NCBI GenBank assembly: GCA_015490795.1
Contig: WFXD01000041.1
Location: forward strand, 1 to 63,758
DNA from: Gammaproteobacteria bacterium
Lineage (GTDB): Bacteria; Pseudomonadota; Gammaproteobacteria; Chromatiales; Chromatiaceae
Reading direction: 5' to 3'
Length of the DNA: 63,758 nucleotides
The notes under the pieces are model-generated. The model was not told the origin of the DNA. It saw only the letters and a program-made list of their open reading frames with translations, and searched no databases. This document shows positions 7,070 through 16,450 of this stretch, piece by piece; positions within the stretch are counted from its first letter, which is position 1; each line of letters begins with the position of its first letter. Both the position numbers and the translations under genes were made by a program.

Positions 7070-8671
7070 TTAACCGGCCAGCGGCCCGGCTGCGTTAACC
7101 TCGGGTGAGACCATATCGGCAAATTCAACAAAGTTTTCATGGAAGGCCTTGGCCAGCTCTTTTGCCTTTGTCTCATAGGCGGCCTTGTCCTCCCAGGTAT
7201 TGGCAGGGTGCAGTACATCAGATGGCACGCCGGGGCAGCTCTCTGGTACCGGCAGTCCAAAGAAGGGGTCTGCAACCACGGTGACATCATCCAGCTCACC
7301 TGATAGTGCGGCGTTCAGCATGGCGCGGGTCAGGCTGATGTCCATCCGCTTGCCTACGCCATAGGGGCCGCCTGACCAGCCGGTGTTGATCAGCCAGCAG
7401 CGAACGTCGTGGCGCTTGATCTTGTCGCCCAGCAGCCGGCCATAAATGCTGGGGTGCAGCGCCATAAAGGGGGCGCCAAAGCAGGTGCTGAAGGTCGCCT
7501 GAGGCTCGGTGATGCCGCGCTCGGTTCCCGCTACCTTGGCGGTGTAGCCCGACAGGAAGTGGTACATCGCCTGTTCCGGGGTAAGGCGTGAAATGGGCGG
7601 GATGACACCAAAGGCGTCGCAGGTCAGCATGATGATGTTCTTTGGGTGGCTGGCAATACCGGGGTAGATGGCATTGGGGATGTGGGTGATCGGGTAGGCG
7701 GCGCGGGTGTTCTCGGTCAGCTTGTCATCATCCAGATCGAGCTGGCGGCTCTTGAAGTCCATCCCCACGTTTTCGAGGATGGTGCCAAAGCGGCGGGTGG
7801 TCTCAAAGATCATCGGTTCTTTCTCTTTGGAGAGGTTGATCACCTTGGCGTAGCAGCCGCCCTCCAGATTAAAGATGCCGTTCTCGCCCCAGCCATGCTC
7901 ATCGTCGCCCACCAGCTTGCGTTGGGGGTCGGCAGAGAGGGTGGTTTTGCCGGTGCCGGAGAGGCCAAAAAAGATCGCAGCATCGCCCGTTTCCCCCACA
8001 TTGGCCGAGGCATGCATGGATAGCACTTCGCGCTGTGGCAGCAGGTAGTTCATTACAGAGAAGATGGATTTTTTGATCTCCCCCGCATACTGGGTGCCGC
8101 CAATCAGAATCTGGCGCTTGCCAAAATGGACAATGATGAAGGCTTCGGAGTTGGTGCCATCCACGCTGGGTACGGCATTCAGGTGCGGTACGTGCAGTAC
8201 GGTGAAGTTTGGCTCGTCCACTTCCAGCTTGCGTCCGAAGTTTCCGGGGCGGATAAACATATTTCGTGCAAAAAGGGCATGCCAGGCATCCTGGGTGATC
8301 ACCCGAATGGGCAGCTCATAAGCCTTGTCCGCGCCGACCAGAAGATCCTGCACAAAGACATTACGCCCTTCCAGAAAATTGCAGGCACGTTGAAAAAGTC
8401 TATTAAACTGCTCTTCTGAAAAGGGTTTGTTGACCTTGCTCCACCAGACCTGCTTTTTACTCTCTGGCTCTTCTACGACAAACTTGTCATTTGGCGAGCG
8501 CCCGGTAAAACAGCCTGTCCGGGTAACCAGTGGCCCCAGATGGGCCAGAAAACCTTCACCACGGCGAATGGCATCTTCGTATAGCTGGCTGGTGGAGGAG
8601 TTCCAGTGGATATCGCCTAAATTGTTGAGGCCCATCTCATCGAGTGCATTCTCAAGGGCACCAATTGTCAT
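7070..8671 (-). CDS. pckA: Phosphoenolpyruvate carboxykinase (ATP)
   Basis: 533 residues, full length for the ATP-dependent PEPCK family, which interconverts oxaloacetate + ATP and PEP + CO2 + ADP in the cytoplasm. The P-loop GLSGTGKT is at 236-243, followed by the metal-binding kinase-2-like DDEHGW at 256-261. RTGCFTGRSPNDKF near residues 51-64 is the oxaloacetate-site signature. It is the first gene of a probable two-gene unit with the cytochrome at 6378. The enzyme may run in the gluconeogenic or carboxylating direction; the sequence does not show which. Confidence 0.97.
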   Translation of the reverse strand: MTIGALENALDEMGLNNLGDIHWNSSTSQLYEDAIRRGEGFLAHLGPLVTRTGCFTGRSPNDKFVVEEPESKKQVWWSKVNKPFSEEQFNRLFQRACNFLEGRNVFVQDLLVGADKAYELPIRVITQDAWHALFARNMFIRPGNFGRKLEVDEPNFTVLHVPHLNAVPSVDGTNSEAFIIVHFGKRQILIGGTQYAGEIKKSIFSVMNYLLPQREVLSMHASANVGETGDAAIFFGLSGTGKTTLSADPQRKLVGDDEHGWGENGIFNLEGGCYAKVINLSKEKEPMIFETTRRFGTILENVGMDFKSRQLDLDDDKLTENTRAAYPITHIPNAIYPGIASHPKNIIMLTCDAFGVIPPISRLTPEQAMYHFLSGYTAKVAGTERGITEPQATFSTCFGAPFMALHPSIYGRLLGDKIKRHDVRCWLINTGWSGGPYGVGKRMDISLTRAMLNAALSGELDDVTVVADPFFGLPVPESCPGVPSDVLHPANTWEDKAAYETKAKELAKAFHENFVEFADMVSPEVNAAGPLAG

Positions 8672-9009
8672 ATCTTTTCCCCATTATGGTCGGGATTATG
8701 AGCGCCAAACAGGGCATTCCTGGAGATCCTTGAAGAGAAGGGTTCTCACGCCTTTGAATAGTCCCGCATGAAAGCCTTAAAAAGGCATCTTGTTTTTGCC
8801 ACATGATAACACTAACGGCAGGCTGAAATTAAGGTGAGTATGGGTGGTTTCAACACTCCCTCAGTATAGGTCAGGAATGGGCGCTTTCTCTTGCAATAAT
8901 AATTCCTAATGCTTTTCAAATTCTGACCGCTAAACTCTGCATGAGTCAGTTTAACCGTGTGGGCAGCTATCAGCTTGAATAGTAATTCCCGGAACCTGAG
9001 GATAATAAA
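8672..9009. other. Intergenic region between divergent pckA and cheV
   Basis: 338 bp with no credible gene. It should hold the promoters of both divergent genes. It contains a small stem (GCCTT/AAGGC near 8774-8786) and a weak inverted repeat near 8932-8955 (AAACTC...GAGTCAGTTT). No clear sigma-70 or flagellar sigma-28 promoter could be assigned by eye. Confidence 0.5.
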
Positions 9010-9954
9010 ATGGCAAATTTCATTCAGTCAGTAGATGATCGAACCCGTCTGGCTGGCACCAATCGACTTGAGGTTCTGCTGTTCAGCCTGGGCAGGGACA
9101 ATAACTCGGGTCGGGTTGAAACCTATGGCGTCAATGTATTTAAGGTCAGAGAGGTGATGCTGGTTCCAGAGATCACCCAGGCCCCGGAGATGCCGCCGTC
9201 GGTTGAGGGTGTGGTCAGCCTTCGCGGTCAGGTGATCCCGGTCATTAACCTGCCAAGGTTTTGCGGGGTTCAGACAGATGATGCCCCCGGTATCCTGATT
9301 ATCACAGAGTACAACAAGCATGTGCAGGGTTTTCTCGTGCATGCCGTTGATATGATTGAGCGGCTTGCCTGGGAGGATGTAAAGGTTCCCCCCGCGATGA
9401 TTGCGCAGCAGCATGGTGGGTTGGTTACGGCGGTCACCGAGCTTTCTGACGGCCGCTTGGTCATGATTATGGATGTTGAGATGGTGCTCGCCAAAACCGC
9501 CGGGTTTGGGGAGAGCGAAGATGAATTTAACGGGATTCAGGAATTTTCCAGAAAGGATTTTACCATCCTGTTCGCTGATGACTCCGCTGTTGCACGCAAC
9601 CAGATAACACGTACGCTGGACCACCTTGGCGCAACGTACATAAGTTGCATCAATGGGTCTGAGGCGTGGAACAAACTGACCGAGATTGCAGGCAGGGCAG
9701 AAGTTACCGGGCAGGCGATAACGGACTATATCCAGCTCATACTGACAGATGTCGAGATGCCGGAGATGGATGGTTATGTGCTGACCAAAAAGATCAAAGC
9801 GGATGCCCGCTTTAATGGCATCCCCGTAATCATGCACTCTTCACTGTCGGCGGATGCAAATAAAGAGTTGGGCAAGGGTGTGGGTGCCGATGCCTATGTG
9901 GCTAAATTTGAACCTGTGGAACTGGCGGCAACATTGCGTGAGCTGCTTGCATAG
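9010..9954 (+). CDS. cheV: Chemotaxis coupling protein CheV (CheW + receiver)
   Basis: 314 residues. An N-terminal CheW-like domain (about 15-165, with VNVFKVREVM and SLRGQVIPVINL) is fused to a response-regulator receiver domain (about 184-313). The receiver has the acidic pair ADD (189-191), phosphoacceptor Asp247 in LILTDVEMPEMDG and the conserved Lys in YVAKFEP. CheV couples chemoreceptors to CheA and tunes adaptation by phosphorylation. A GGAACCTGAGG segment lies upstream of the ATG. It is an orphan here, away from other che genes, but a MotY-like gene is 6 kb away, which supports a flagellated organism. It converges with bioD. Confidence 0.95.
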   Translation: MANFIQSVDDRTRLAGTNRLEVLLFSLGRDNNSGRVETYGVNVFKVREVMLVPEITQAPEMPPSVEGVVSLRGQVIPVINLPRFCGVQTDDAPGILIITEYNKHVQGFLVHAVDMIERLAWEDVKVPPAMIAQQHGGLVTAVTELSDGRLVMIMDVEMVLAKTAGFGESEDEFNGIQEFSRKDFTILFADDSAVARNQITRTLDHLGATYISCINGSEAWNKLTEIAGRAEVTGQAITDYIQLILTDVEMPEMDGYVLTKKIKADARFNGIPVIMHSSLSADANKELGKGVGADAYVAKFEPVELAATLRELLA

Positions 9955-9975
9955 GGGTGGCAGGGTTATATAAAT

Positions 9976-10650
9976 TTATAGCGGCAGGGTCAGGTTTTCT
10001 GCAATAACCCTCGCGCAGGGGGGGTGAGCTATGTGAGGCACCACCCCCAGGCAGGGCGCGGTAATGGCCGCTCGCAGTGTGGCGATGTTTTCATCGCGGC
10101 TCAGCATGTCTGGCTCCACCTCATTGGCGACCCAGCCTGCCAGTCGAACGCCGCTGGCCAGTATGCTCTCGACACTCAGCAGGGCGTGATTGATGCAGCC
10201 CAGCCTGAGACCCACGACCAATATGGCAGGCATGCTCAGCAGCAGGGCAAGATCAGCAGCAGAGTGCTCGCGGCTAAAGGGGGCCAGCCAGCCGCCCGCG
10301 CCCTCTACGATAACGTAATCAGCCTGAGCCAACAGTGACATGTAGTGGGTGCGGATCACGCCAAGCTCTACCTTTTCACCTGCCTGCATGGCTGCCAGGT
10401 GGGGTGCGATGGGGGGTTCGAAAACATAGGGGTTGAGCTCGGAATAGGGCACCGGGACGCTGCCCTGGGCCTGTATCCTGAGCGCATCCTGGTTGCGCAG
10501 CCCCCCCGCCGTCTCGGTTGCGCCTGACGCCACCGGCTTCATGCCGAGCACGCGCTGCCCCCGATTCTGCAACTGCTGCATCAGACCCAGGGTGATCTCT
10601 GTCTTGCCGCAGCCGGTATCTGTGCCGGTAATAAAGTAGCTGTTCATCAT
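9976..10650 (-). CDS. bioD: Dethiobiotin synthetase
   Basis: 224 residues. ATP-dependent carboxylation and ring closure of 7,8-diaminopelargonate to dethiobiotin, the penultimate step of biotin synthesis. The P-loop GTDTGCGKTE (9-18) and EGAGGWLAPF motif are diagnostic. Tandem ATGs occur at 10650 and 10647. The first lies inside the 5-bp target duplication of the family 1 element at 10651-10825, so the whole upstream region is element DNA (CTAGG immediately before ATGATG). It is the last gene of bioB-F-H-C-D and was probably translationally coupled to bioC before the insertion. Confidence 0.95.
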   Translation of the reverse strand: MMNSYFITGTDTGCGKTEITLGLMQQLQNRGQRVLGMKPVASGATETAGGLRNQDALRIQAQGSVPVPYSELNPYVFEPPIAPHLAAMQAGEKVELGVIRTHYMSLLAQADYVIVEGAGGWLAPFSREHSAADLALLLSMPAILVVGLRLGCINHALLSVESILASGVRLAGWVANEVEPDMLSRDENIATLRAAITAPCLGVVPHIAHPPCARVIAENLTLPL

Positions 10651-10825
10651 CCTAGAAAAATCAGTTGAACCTACTGCGGATGCCTAATGCACTCAATCTA
10701 CATGGTTTTTTCATATATTTTGAACTCACCGTATGGGTGATACGACTTCGTACAAAATATATGAAAAAACCATGTATCTTAAGCACCTTAGTCATCCTCG
10801 CTACGGCTCAACTGATTTTTCTAGG
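10651..10825. mobile_element. Family 1 miniature inverted-repeat element, copy A (stem type 1, short)
   Basis: 175 bp with terminal inverted repeats CCTAGAAAAATCAGTTGA / complement, flanked by the direct 5-bp repeat ATCAT (10646-10650 and 10826-10830). The central hairpin has arms with CATGGTTTTTTCATATATTT and its complement around a loop containing CTCACCGTATGGGTGATACG. There is no transposase, so it is non-autonomous. It splits bioC from bioD. The stop codon of bioC lies in one copy of the target duplication and the start codon of bioD in the other. Confidence 0.93.
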
Positions 10826-10826
10826 A

Positions 10827-11690
10827 TCATAACCGCCCTCGAATCAGCTCATCCACGGATACCTCTCGTCTTGTCGTACCGTGCAGCTCGGGCGCCCAGG
10901 CATGGCCATAGACCACCTCGTAGCTGGCAGGCAGCAGGCCATCACGGCGGAATGGTTCATAGGCCTTGATCATGGCCTGCATGCGCCCTTTTCCGGTCAG
11001 GCCCCGCTGCCGGTGGGTGGTGACATTGTGCGCACCGATCATCTTGAGATCCCGCATCAGCCCGGACACTTCGTTGTATGTCAGGGTCAGGCGATCCACA
11101 TCAATGACGGGGTCGGCAAAGCGGGCGCGAATCAGGGCATCCCCCACATCATGCATGTCGGGAAAGGGGCTGACGTGGCTGTGGCCATCCACTGCCTCCC
11201 AGGCCTGGCGCAGCTCCTTTAGCGTATCCAGCCCAAAGGTGGTGAACATCAGCAGACCACCTGGGCGCAGCACCCGCAGGAACTCCCGGAATGTACCCTC
11301 AAGATCGGTACACCACTGGATAGCGGCATTGGAGCAGATGAGATCCACACTGTTGTCGATGAGGGGCAGCTGCTCGGCATCGCCACAGAGACAGGCTGGC
11401 CGACGCAGCCAGGAGCCGCGCCTGCGGGTGTGGTGCAGCATCGGCAGGGCAAAGTCGAGCGCCACGATCTGCGCCTTTTTATAACGCCGGGCCAATGCCG
11501 CTGTCGCCACCCCGGTGCCGCAGCCGATATCCAGCACCACTTTTGGTTGCAGCTTGACGAGATCCAGCCGCTCCAGCATGCATTCGCCGGTCTGGCGTTG
11601 CAGCACAGCGGCATCGTCGTAGGTATCTGCTGCCCGCTCAAAGGCCAGCCGTGCCTGTTGCTTGTCGATGGGCGGTGGTTGTTCACTCAT
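10827..11690 (-). CDS. bioC: Malonyl-ACP O-methyltransferase
   Basis: 287 residues. SAM-dependent methyltransferase that caps malonyl-ACP as a methyl ester so that fatty-acid enzymes can build the pimeloyl chain of biotin. SAM motif I VVLDIGCGTG is at 51-60, AEQLPLIDNSVDLICSNAAIQW is the post-I/motif II region and VLRPGGLLMFTTFG is motif III. The start overlaps the end of bioH by 8 bp. The terminal TGA (10829-10827) lies in the right target duplication of the family 1 element. Without the element it would overlap the bioD ATG as ATGA. Confidence 0.95.
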   Translation of the reverse strand: MSEQPPPIDKQQARLAFERAADTYDDAAVLQRQTGECMLERLDLVKLQPKVVLDIGCGTGVATAALARRYKKAQIVALDFALPMLHHTRRRGSWLRRPACLCGDAEQLPLIDNSVDLICSNAAIQWCTDLEGTFREFLRVLRPGGLLMFTTFGLDTLKELRQAWEAVDGHSHVSPFPDMHDVGDALIRARFADPVIDVDRLTLTYNEVSGLMRDLKMIGAHNVTTHRQRGLTGKGRMQAMIKAYEPFRRDGLLPASYEVVYGHAWAPELHGTTRREVSVDELIRGRL

Positions 11691-12459
11691 GCGGTGGTTC
11701 CAGAAAAGCGTGCAGTGCTGCTACGGATTCGGCGTGGTGTGACAAAAAGGGGGCATGACCGCTGCCTGCCAGCCGCTTGATCTCTGCGGTGGGCAGCAGC
11801 TGATGGATATCATCCGCCACGCTGGCAGGTGCCAGGGTGTCGCGTTCGCCCAACAGCCAGAGCGTGGGGCATTGCAGCTGTGAGAGCTGCTGCCGCAGAT
11901 CGCTCTCCCGCAGCAGCTGTAGCCCCTGATCCAGCGCATCGGGGTGGGGAGCAGGCTGGTGGTCGAGATCCTGCCGCAGCCGGCGCAGGGTCGATTTGGC
12001 CGCTATCGAGCCTCTTACCTGTAGCGCTAAAAATCGCTCCAGAGTGGTTTTTGGGTCCCTGCGCAGGGTATCGGCAAAGCTGGCAAGTGAGCCGCGAACC
12101 ACCGCATGCGGCCAGTCATCGGCCTGGATAAAGCGGGGGGTGGAGGCGACCAGTACCAGCCGGGTGATGCGCTGCGGCGCGCAGAGTGCTGCCTGGATGC
12201 TGACCAACCCGCCCAGTGACCAGCCGACCCAGACGGCCTGTTCCGGTGCAGCGGCCAGGCAGGCTTCGGCCCAATCCTGCAGGCTGTGCAGCGTTTCAGA
12301 AAAGGGGCTATGGCCGTGTCCTGGCAGCTCGATGGTGGTGACGCGGTAACGGCTGCCCAACGTCTCGGCCAGTGCCTTCCAGACGCCGCTGTTCATGCCC
12401 CAGCCGTGTAGCAGCACCAGATCTGGCCCGCTGCCGGTGGTTGTGCTGTGCAGCTTCAT
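11683..12459 (-). CDS. bioH: Pimeloyl-ACP methyl ester esterase
   Basis: 258 residues from the ATG at 12459 ([11 protein letters not shown]). This start is chosen because it forms an ATGA overlap with the bioF stop; an in-frame ATG six codons upstream is possible. It has an alpha/beta-hydrolase fold with nucleophile Ser81 in GWSLGG, acid Asp207 in GERDTLAP and His235 in GSGHAPF. It removes the methyl ester added by BioC, releasing pimeloyl-ACP for BioF. Its location inside the operon between bioF and bioC supports the assignment. Confidence 0.94.
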   Translation of the reverse strand: MKLHSTTTGSGPDLVLLHGWGMNSGVWKALAETLGSRYRVTTIELPGHGHSPFSETLHSLQDWAEACLAAAPEQAVWVGWSLGGLVSIQAALCAPQRITRLVLVASTPRFIQADDWPHAVVRGSLASFADTLRRDPKTTLERFLALQVRGSIAAKSTLRRLRQDLDHQPAPHPDALDQGLQLLRESDLRQQLSQLQCPTLWLLGERDTLAPASVADDIHQLLPTAEIKRLAGSGHAPFLSHHAESVAALHAFLEPPHE

Positions 12460-13613
12460 GTTGGGATCTGCATGCACTTTTTGAGGCCATCCAGCAGTTG
12501 GTCGATGTGTTCATCCTGATGAGCGGCAGAGAGGGTGATGCGCAGCCGTGCGCCCTCTTCCGGCACTGTTGGCGGGCGGATGGCAGTGACCAGAATCCCT
12601 TGTTTTTCCAGCTGCTGGCTCCAGGCCAGCGCCTGTTTTGCAGAGCCTGCCAATAGCGGCTGGATGGGGGTGGTGGAGTCCATCAGCGGCAGCCCCAGCT
12701 GCCGTGCGCCGTTGCGAAAGCGCTGCACCAGCTGCTGCAGCCGCTCGCGCCGCCACCCTTCTTTACGCACGAGCTTCAGGCTGGCGCGTGTGGCCTCTGC
12801 CACTGCCGGTGGCAGTGCGGTGGTGTAGATGTAGCTGCGCGCCTGCTGGATCAGTGTCTCAATCAGCGCTTCGGAACCCGCAACAAAGGCGCCGAAGGTG
12901 CCGAAGGCCTTGCCCAGGGTGCCCATCAGTATTGGCACCTCATCCTGGCTCAGGCCAAGGTGGGAGAGGCAGCCACCACCCTCTGCCCCCAGCACCCCCA
13001 GGCCGTGTGCATCATCGACCATCAGCCAGGCATCCTGCGCCCTGGCGGTGCTGGCCAGCGCCGTGAGGGGGGCGATGTCACCATCCATACTGAAGATGCC
13101 GTCGGTAACGATCAGTTTTTCGCCCTGGGCATTGGCCAGCTGAGTGGCCAGCCGTGCGACATCGGCATGGGGATAGCGTTTCAGCCGTGCGCGGGAGAGG
13201 ATGCCGCCATCAATCAGCGAGGCGTGGTTGAGCCGGTCTTCAAAGAGCGTGTCGCCCCGCCCCAGCAGGGCGGAGAGGATGCCGATATTGGCCATGTACC
13301 CGGTGGAGAAGAGCAGCGCGCGGGGGCGGCCGGTGAAGTCGGCCAGCTCCTCCTCCAGGGCGTGATGGGCCGTGCTGTGGCCGATCACCAGATGGGCGGC
13401 ACCGCTGCCGGCGCCGTACTGGCCGGCGCCTCGTTGCAGGGCAGCGATCACTTCAGGGTGGGCGGCCAGCCCCAGGTAGTCGTTGCTGCAAAAGCCGAGC
13501 AGGGTGCGCCCGTCTACCTGTAGCTCCGGGGATTGCGCACAGGAGACCTGTCGGCGCGAGCGGTAGAGATGTGCTTCGCGCCGTCTCTCCAGCGCAACGG
13601 CAAGATTCTTCAT
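12456..13613 (-). CDS. bioF: 8-amino-7-oxononanoate synthase
   Basis: 385 residues. PLP-dependent condensation of pimeloyl-ACP/CoA with L-alanine. The PLP lysine is Lys235 in [21 protein letters not shown] (200-209) carries the cofactor-binding Asp and His. Full length for the alpha-oxoamine synthase family. It lies 5 bp behind bioB and overlaps bioH by ATGA, so it is part of the compact biotin operon. bioA is not in the window. Confidence 0.96.
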   Translation of the reverse strand: MKNLAVALERRREAHLYRSRRQVSCAQSPELQVDGRTLLGFCSNDYLGLAAHPEVIAALQRGAGQYGAGSGAAHLVIGHSTAHHALEEELADFTGRPRALLFSTGYMANIGILSALLGRGDTLFEDRLNHASLIDGGILSRARLKRYPHADVARLATQLANAQGEKLIVTDGIFSMDGDIAPLTALASTARAQDAWLMVDDAHGLGVLGAEGGGCLSHLGLSQDEVPILMGTLGKAFGTFGAFVAGSEALIETLIQQARSYIYTTALPPAVAEATRASLKLVRKEGWRRERLQQLVQRFRNGARQLGLPLMDSTTPIQPLLAGSAKQALAWSQQLEKQGILVTAIRPPTVPEEGARLRITLSAAHQDEHIDQLLDGLKKCMQIPT

Positions 13614-13618
13614 CTGGA

Positions 13619-14584
13619 TCAGGCGCTGGCTGTAGTCTCTGCAAAGCGGATGCCCAGCCGCTTGAAGAGCTGGCGATCCTCATCGGCCTCGGTGTTGTCT
13701 GTGGTGAGCAGACGTTCGCCGTAGAAGATGGAGTTGGCTCCGGCCAGAAAGCAGAGTGCCTGTAGTTCATCGCTCATATTGCTGCGGCCGGCGGAGAGAC
13801 GCACATGAGAGCGCGGCATAATCAGCCGTGCCACCGCCACGGTGCGCACGAATTCGAAGGGGTCGAGATCATCCGCGCCGAACAGCGGGGTGCCTTCGAT
13901 CTGCACCAGCATGTTGATCGGCACCGATTGTGGATGCTGTGGCAGGTTGGCCAGCTGTTGCAGCATGGAGGCGCGATCCCGACGGCTTTCGCCCAGCCCC
14001 AGGATGCCGCCGCTACAGATGTTGATATTTTGCCTGCGGATGCGCGCCAGGGTATCGAGCCGATCCTGATAGGTGCGGGTGGTGACCACCTCGCCATAGA
14101 ATTCCGGGGAGGTATCCAGGTTGTGGTTGTAGTAGTCCAGCCCGGCATCCTTGAGTCTGGCAGCCTGCTCATCGGTCAGCATCCCCAGCGTGAGGCAGCT
14201 CTCCATGCCGAGGTCATGCACGGCAGCGACCATTTCGATGACCTGATCCAGGTTTTTGTCAGTCGGGTTGCGCCAGGCAGCCCCCATGCAGAAGCGGCTG
14301 GCGCCCTTCTCTTTGGCAATATGGGCCGCCTTGACCACATCCTCCACCGGCAGCAGCTTTTCCGGCTCCAGCTCGGTGCTGTATTTGCTGCTTTGCGAGC
14401 AGTAGCCGCAATCCTCGGAGCAGGCGCCGGTCTTGATGCTGATCAGACTGGAGGCCTGCACGGCATTGGGGTCAAAGCGCGCCCGGTGTGCGGTTTGTGC
14501 CTGAAACAGCAGGTCGTTGAAGGGCTGATCCAGCAGGGTCTGGATCTCTTCCAGAGACCAGTCGTGTCGCAGGGGGGAGTCGGT
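13619..14584 (-). CDS. bioB: Biotin synthase
   Basis: 321 residues from the ATG at 14584 ([11 protein letters not shown]); an upstream in-frame ATG would add 14 atypical residues. A radical-SAM enzyme that inserts sulfur into dethiobiotin. The [4Fe-4S] cysteines are C56, C60 and C63 in [21 protein letters not shown] and the C-terminal ARGRS-like segment ([11 protein letters not shown]) are family signatures for the second cluster and substrate site. It is the promoter-proximal gene of the bio operon and is divergent from the comF-like gene 83 bp away, so the promoter should lie in that gap. Confidence 0.97.
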   Translation of the reverse strand, partial: TDSPLRHDWSLEEIQTLLDQPFNDLLFQAQTAHRARFDPNAVQASSLISIKTGACSEDCGYCSQSSKYSTELEPEKLLPVEDVVKAAHIAKEKGASRFCMGAAWRNPTDKNLDQVIEMVAAVHDLGMESCLTLGMLTDEQAARLKDAGLDYYNHNLDTSPEFYGEVVTTRTYQDRLDTLARIRRQNINICSGGILGLGESRRDRASMLQQLANLPQHPQSVPINMLVQIEGTPLFGADDLDPFEFVRTVAVARLIMPRSHVRLSAGRSNMSDELQALCFLAGANSIFYGERLLTTDNTEADEDRQLFKRLGIRFAETTASA

Positions 14585-14667
14585 CATAATAGATTCTTGT
14601 GTCGGCAGCAAAAAAAGCGGAGCCATCTTAAAGGATGGGGATTATCTGTCAACTTTGGCAAATGTGA

Positions 14668-15381
14668 ATGGTTTACAAGTGGCGTAAAAAGATACAGTTG
14701 GTCACCTTCCCGGCATGCTGCACCCTCTGTGGCGCAGAGGGGGATGATGGGTTGGATCTCTGCCGTGGCTGTCGGGATGAGTTGCCGTTCAACCGGCAGG
14801 CCTGCCCGCGCTGTGCCCTGCCACTGCCTGATGCTGTGCCTGAAGATGCCCTTTGTGGGCAGTGCCAGAGAGCGCCGCCAAAATTTGATCGCTGCTACAT
14901 CCCGTTGTGTTATGGCTATCCGCTGGATCATCTGATCAGCCACTTCAAGTTTCGTGGCAAGCTGGCAGAGGGGCGTCTGCTTTCAGGTTTGGTTGGGGAT
15001 TTTCTGGTGCAGCAGTCGTGTGAGCTGCCAGAGCTGATCATCCCGGTTCCGCTGCATGCATCGCGTTTGAGGGAGCGTGGTTTTAATCAGGCGCTGGAGC
15101 TGGCCCGGCCGCTGGGGCGCTGTTTTGAGCGCCCTGTTGAGCGTCGCATTGTGATACGTAACCGCCCTACACCTCCACAGATGGAGCTGGACAAGGGGGC
15201 GCGCCGTAAAAATGTTCGTGGCGCCTTTGAGCTTACCGGCCAGCTACGGGCGCGGCATGTCGCGATAATAGATGATGTTGTCACCACAGGCAGCACAGTG
15301 AATGAGCTGGCCACGGTTCTGCGCCGGGGTGGCGCCGAGAGGGTCGATGTGTGGGCGGTGGCTCGAAGAGCAGGCAATTGA
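14668..15381 (+). CDS. ComF/GntX-family phosphoribosyltransferase-like protein
   Basis: 237 residues. The N-terminal third is rich in paired cysteines (CCTLCG, CRGC, CPRCALPLP, CGQC), consistent with a zinc-ribbon pair. The C-terminal half is a type I phosphoribosyltransferase fold with the PRPP loop VAIIDDVVTTGST. ComF proteins support transformation DNA uptake in some bacteria; GntX is the E. coli relative. Its position divergent to bioB is the usual gammaproteobacterial arrangement. The role here is not settled by sequence. Confidence 0.9.
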   Translation: MVYKWRKKIQLVTFPACCTLCGAEGDDGLDLCRGCRDELPFNRQACPRCALPLPDAVPEDALCGQCQRAPPKFDRCYIPLCYGYPLDHLISHFKFRGKLAEGRLLSGLVGDFLVQQSCELPELIIPVPLHASRLRERGFNQALELARPLGRCFERPVERRIVIRNRPTPPQMELDKGARRKNVRGAFELTGQLRARHVAIIDDVVTTGSTVNELATVLRRGGAERVDVWAVARRAGN

Positions 15382-15402
15382 GAACAACCCCCGGGTGAGG
15401 AT

Positions 15403-16269
15403 CTACCGCTCCAGGGTGACCAGAACCCGCCGGTTAATGGCGCGGCCGGTCGGGGTTCGGTTGCTGCTTTTGGGTTTTCGCTCGCCATAGGATTTGACCA
15501 CGACCATCTTCTCTGCAATGCCTTTTGCCAGCAGATAGTGCTTGAATGCCTCAGCGCGGCGCTGTCCCAGAGCGCGGTTATAGCGGTTTCTGCCTATATT
15601 GTCGGTATGCCCGTCAATCCTGATCCGGCGAATATCGCTGTTCTCCTGAATGAACTCAACCAGTTGGTCGGCCCGCTCCCTGGCTTCTGGCAGCAGGGCG
15701 CTGCTGCCAAAATCAAACTGGAGCTGGCTTTGGCGGATCTGCGAATAGCTGTAGGGCAGCAGGTTGGTGATGCAGGCGGTAAATTCAGCCTGTGCAGGTC
15801 TCAGCTGTACGGGAGAGAGCGCCGTCAGCCTGCTGCCCCGGCTCCCCCCGGCGCCAATGGTGCTGAATGTTGGGGTCATGCCCTGTGCCAGCTCATTGAG
15901 GAGCTGTAGTGAGTGCTCGCTGTTAAGCTCTATTTTGTGCTCCCTTCCGGCTGTGGGGAGAGTCAGCAGGGTTTTACTCTTTACCCCATGCTTCCAGGCA
16001 GGGGCTACAGAGAGCAGCGCTATCTTCTGTGCTGCAGGAAGCGGCATGGATGGCCTGAGGCTGAAGGTAAGCGCCTCCCCGGCATTTTGGGTAAACAGCG
16101 CCTGGCCATAGCCGGGTATCTCATGGTACAGGCTGCACTGCATGCGAGAGGTGGCCGTCCCCCATTGCGACTCATGCAGCGTGGCGCCATAGCGTGTGAT
16201 CTGCGCGCTGGCCGGGGTGCAGGCCATTAGCAGAACGATGAGTGTAGGCAGCGGTTGGATTTTGCTCAT
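15403..16269 (-). CDS. motY: MotY-like flagellar T-ring / OmpA-family protein
   Basis: 288 residues from the ATG at 16269 (MSKIQPLPTLIV), chosen because it begins a good signal peptide (about 1-22, PASAQ); an upstream ATG adds 15 residues. The N-terminal domain (YGATLHESQWGTATSRMQCSLYHEIPGYG as separate motifs QWG and CSLYHEIP) matches MotY. The C-terminal OmpA-like peptidoglycan-binding domain has FDFGSSAL, IDGHTDNIG, RNRYNRALGQRRAEA and NRRVLVTLER. MotY forms the T ring that anchors PomAB-type stators of sodium- or polar-type flagella. It converges with the comF-like gene. Moderate certainty on MotY versus a general OmpA protein. Confidence 0.75.
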   Translation of the reverse strand: MSKIQPLPTLIVLLMACTPASAQITRYGATLHESQWGTATSRMQCSLYHEIPGYGQALFTQNAGEALTFSLRPSMPLPAAQKIALLSVAPAWKHGVKSKTLLTLPTAGREHKIELNSEHSLQLLNELAQGMTPTFSTIGAGGSRGSRLTALSPVQLRPAQAEFTACITNLLPYSYSQIRQSQLQFDFGSSALLPEARERADQLVEFIQENSDIRRIRIDGHTDNIGRNRYNRALGQRRAEAFKHYLLAKGIAEKMVVVKSYGERKPKSSNRTPTGRAINRRVLVTLER

Positions 16270-16367
16270 AATGTACTGACAAGTGAGGGCTGTTGTCTGT
16301 TCAGGAACGGGCACGGAACAAGTTCGTGCATGTTCCTTAGTTCGTCTCGTGCAGATAGAACTTTAGT

Positions 16368-16418
16368 AGCCGCTCTCCCACTTCCGCAGCCAGTTCATCC
16401 TAAGCCCGACAGACTCCT
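16368..16418. repeat. Family 3 half element (solo arm)
   Basis: The reverse complement begins AGGAGTCTGTCGGGCTTAGG and continues through ACTGGCTGCGGAAGTGGGAG, matching about 51 bp of the left arm of the element at 175. The other arm is absent. It lies between the motY-like gene start and the stop of the TPR lipoprotein gene. Confidence 0.8.
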
Positions 16419-16450
16419 GGCAAGTGGAGCAGCCGGTGGAGTATTCCGGG

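Noticed and set aside
10733-10969. 78-residue plus-strand open frame crossing the family 1 element into bioC
   Set aside because: Half lies in the repeat and the rest is the antisense of bioC; there is no independent evidence of coding.
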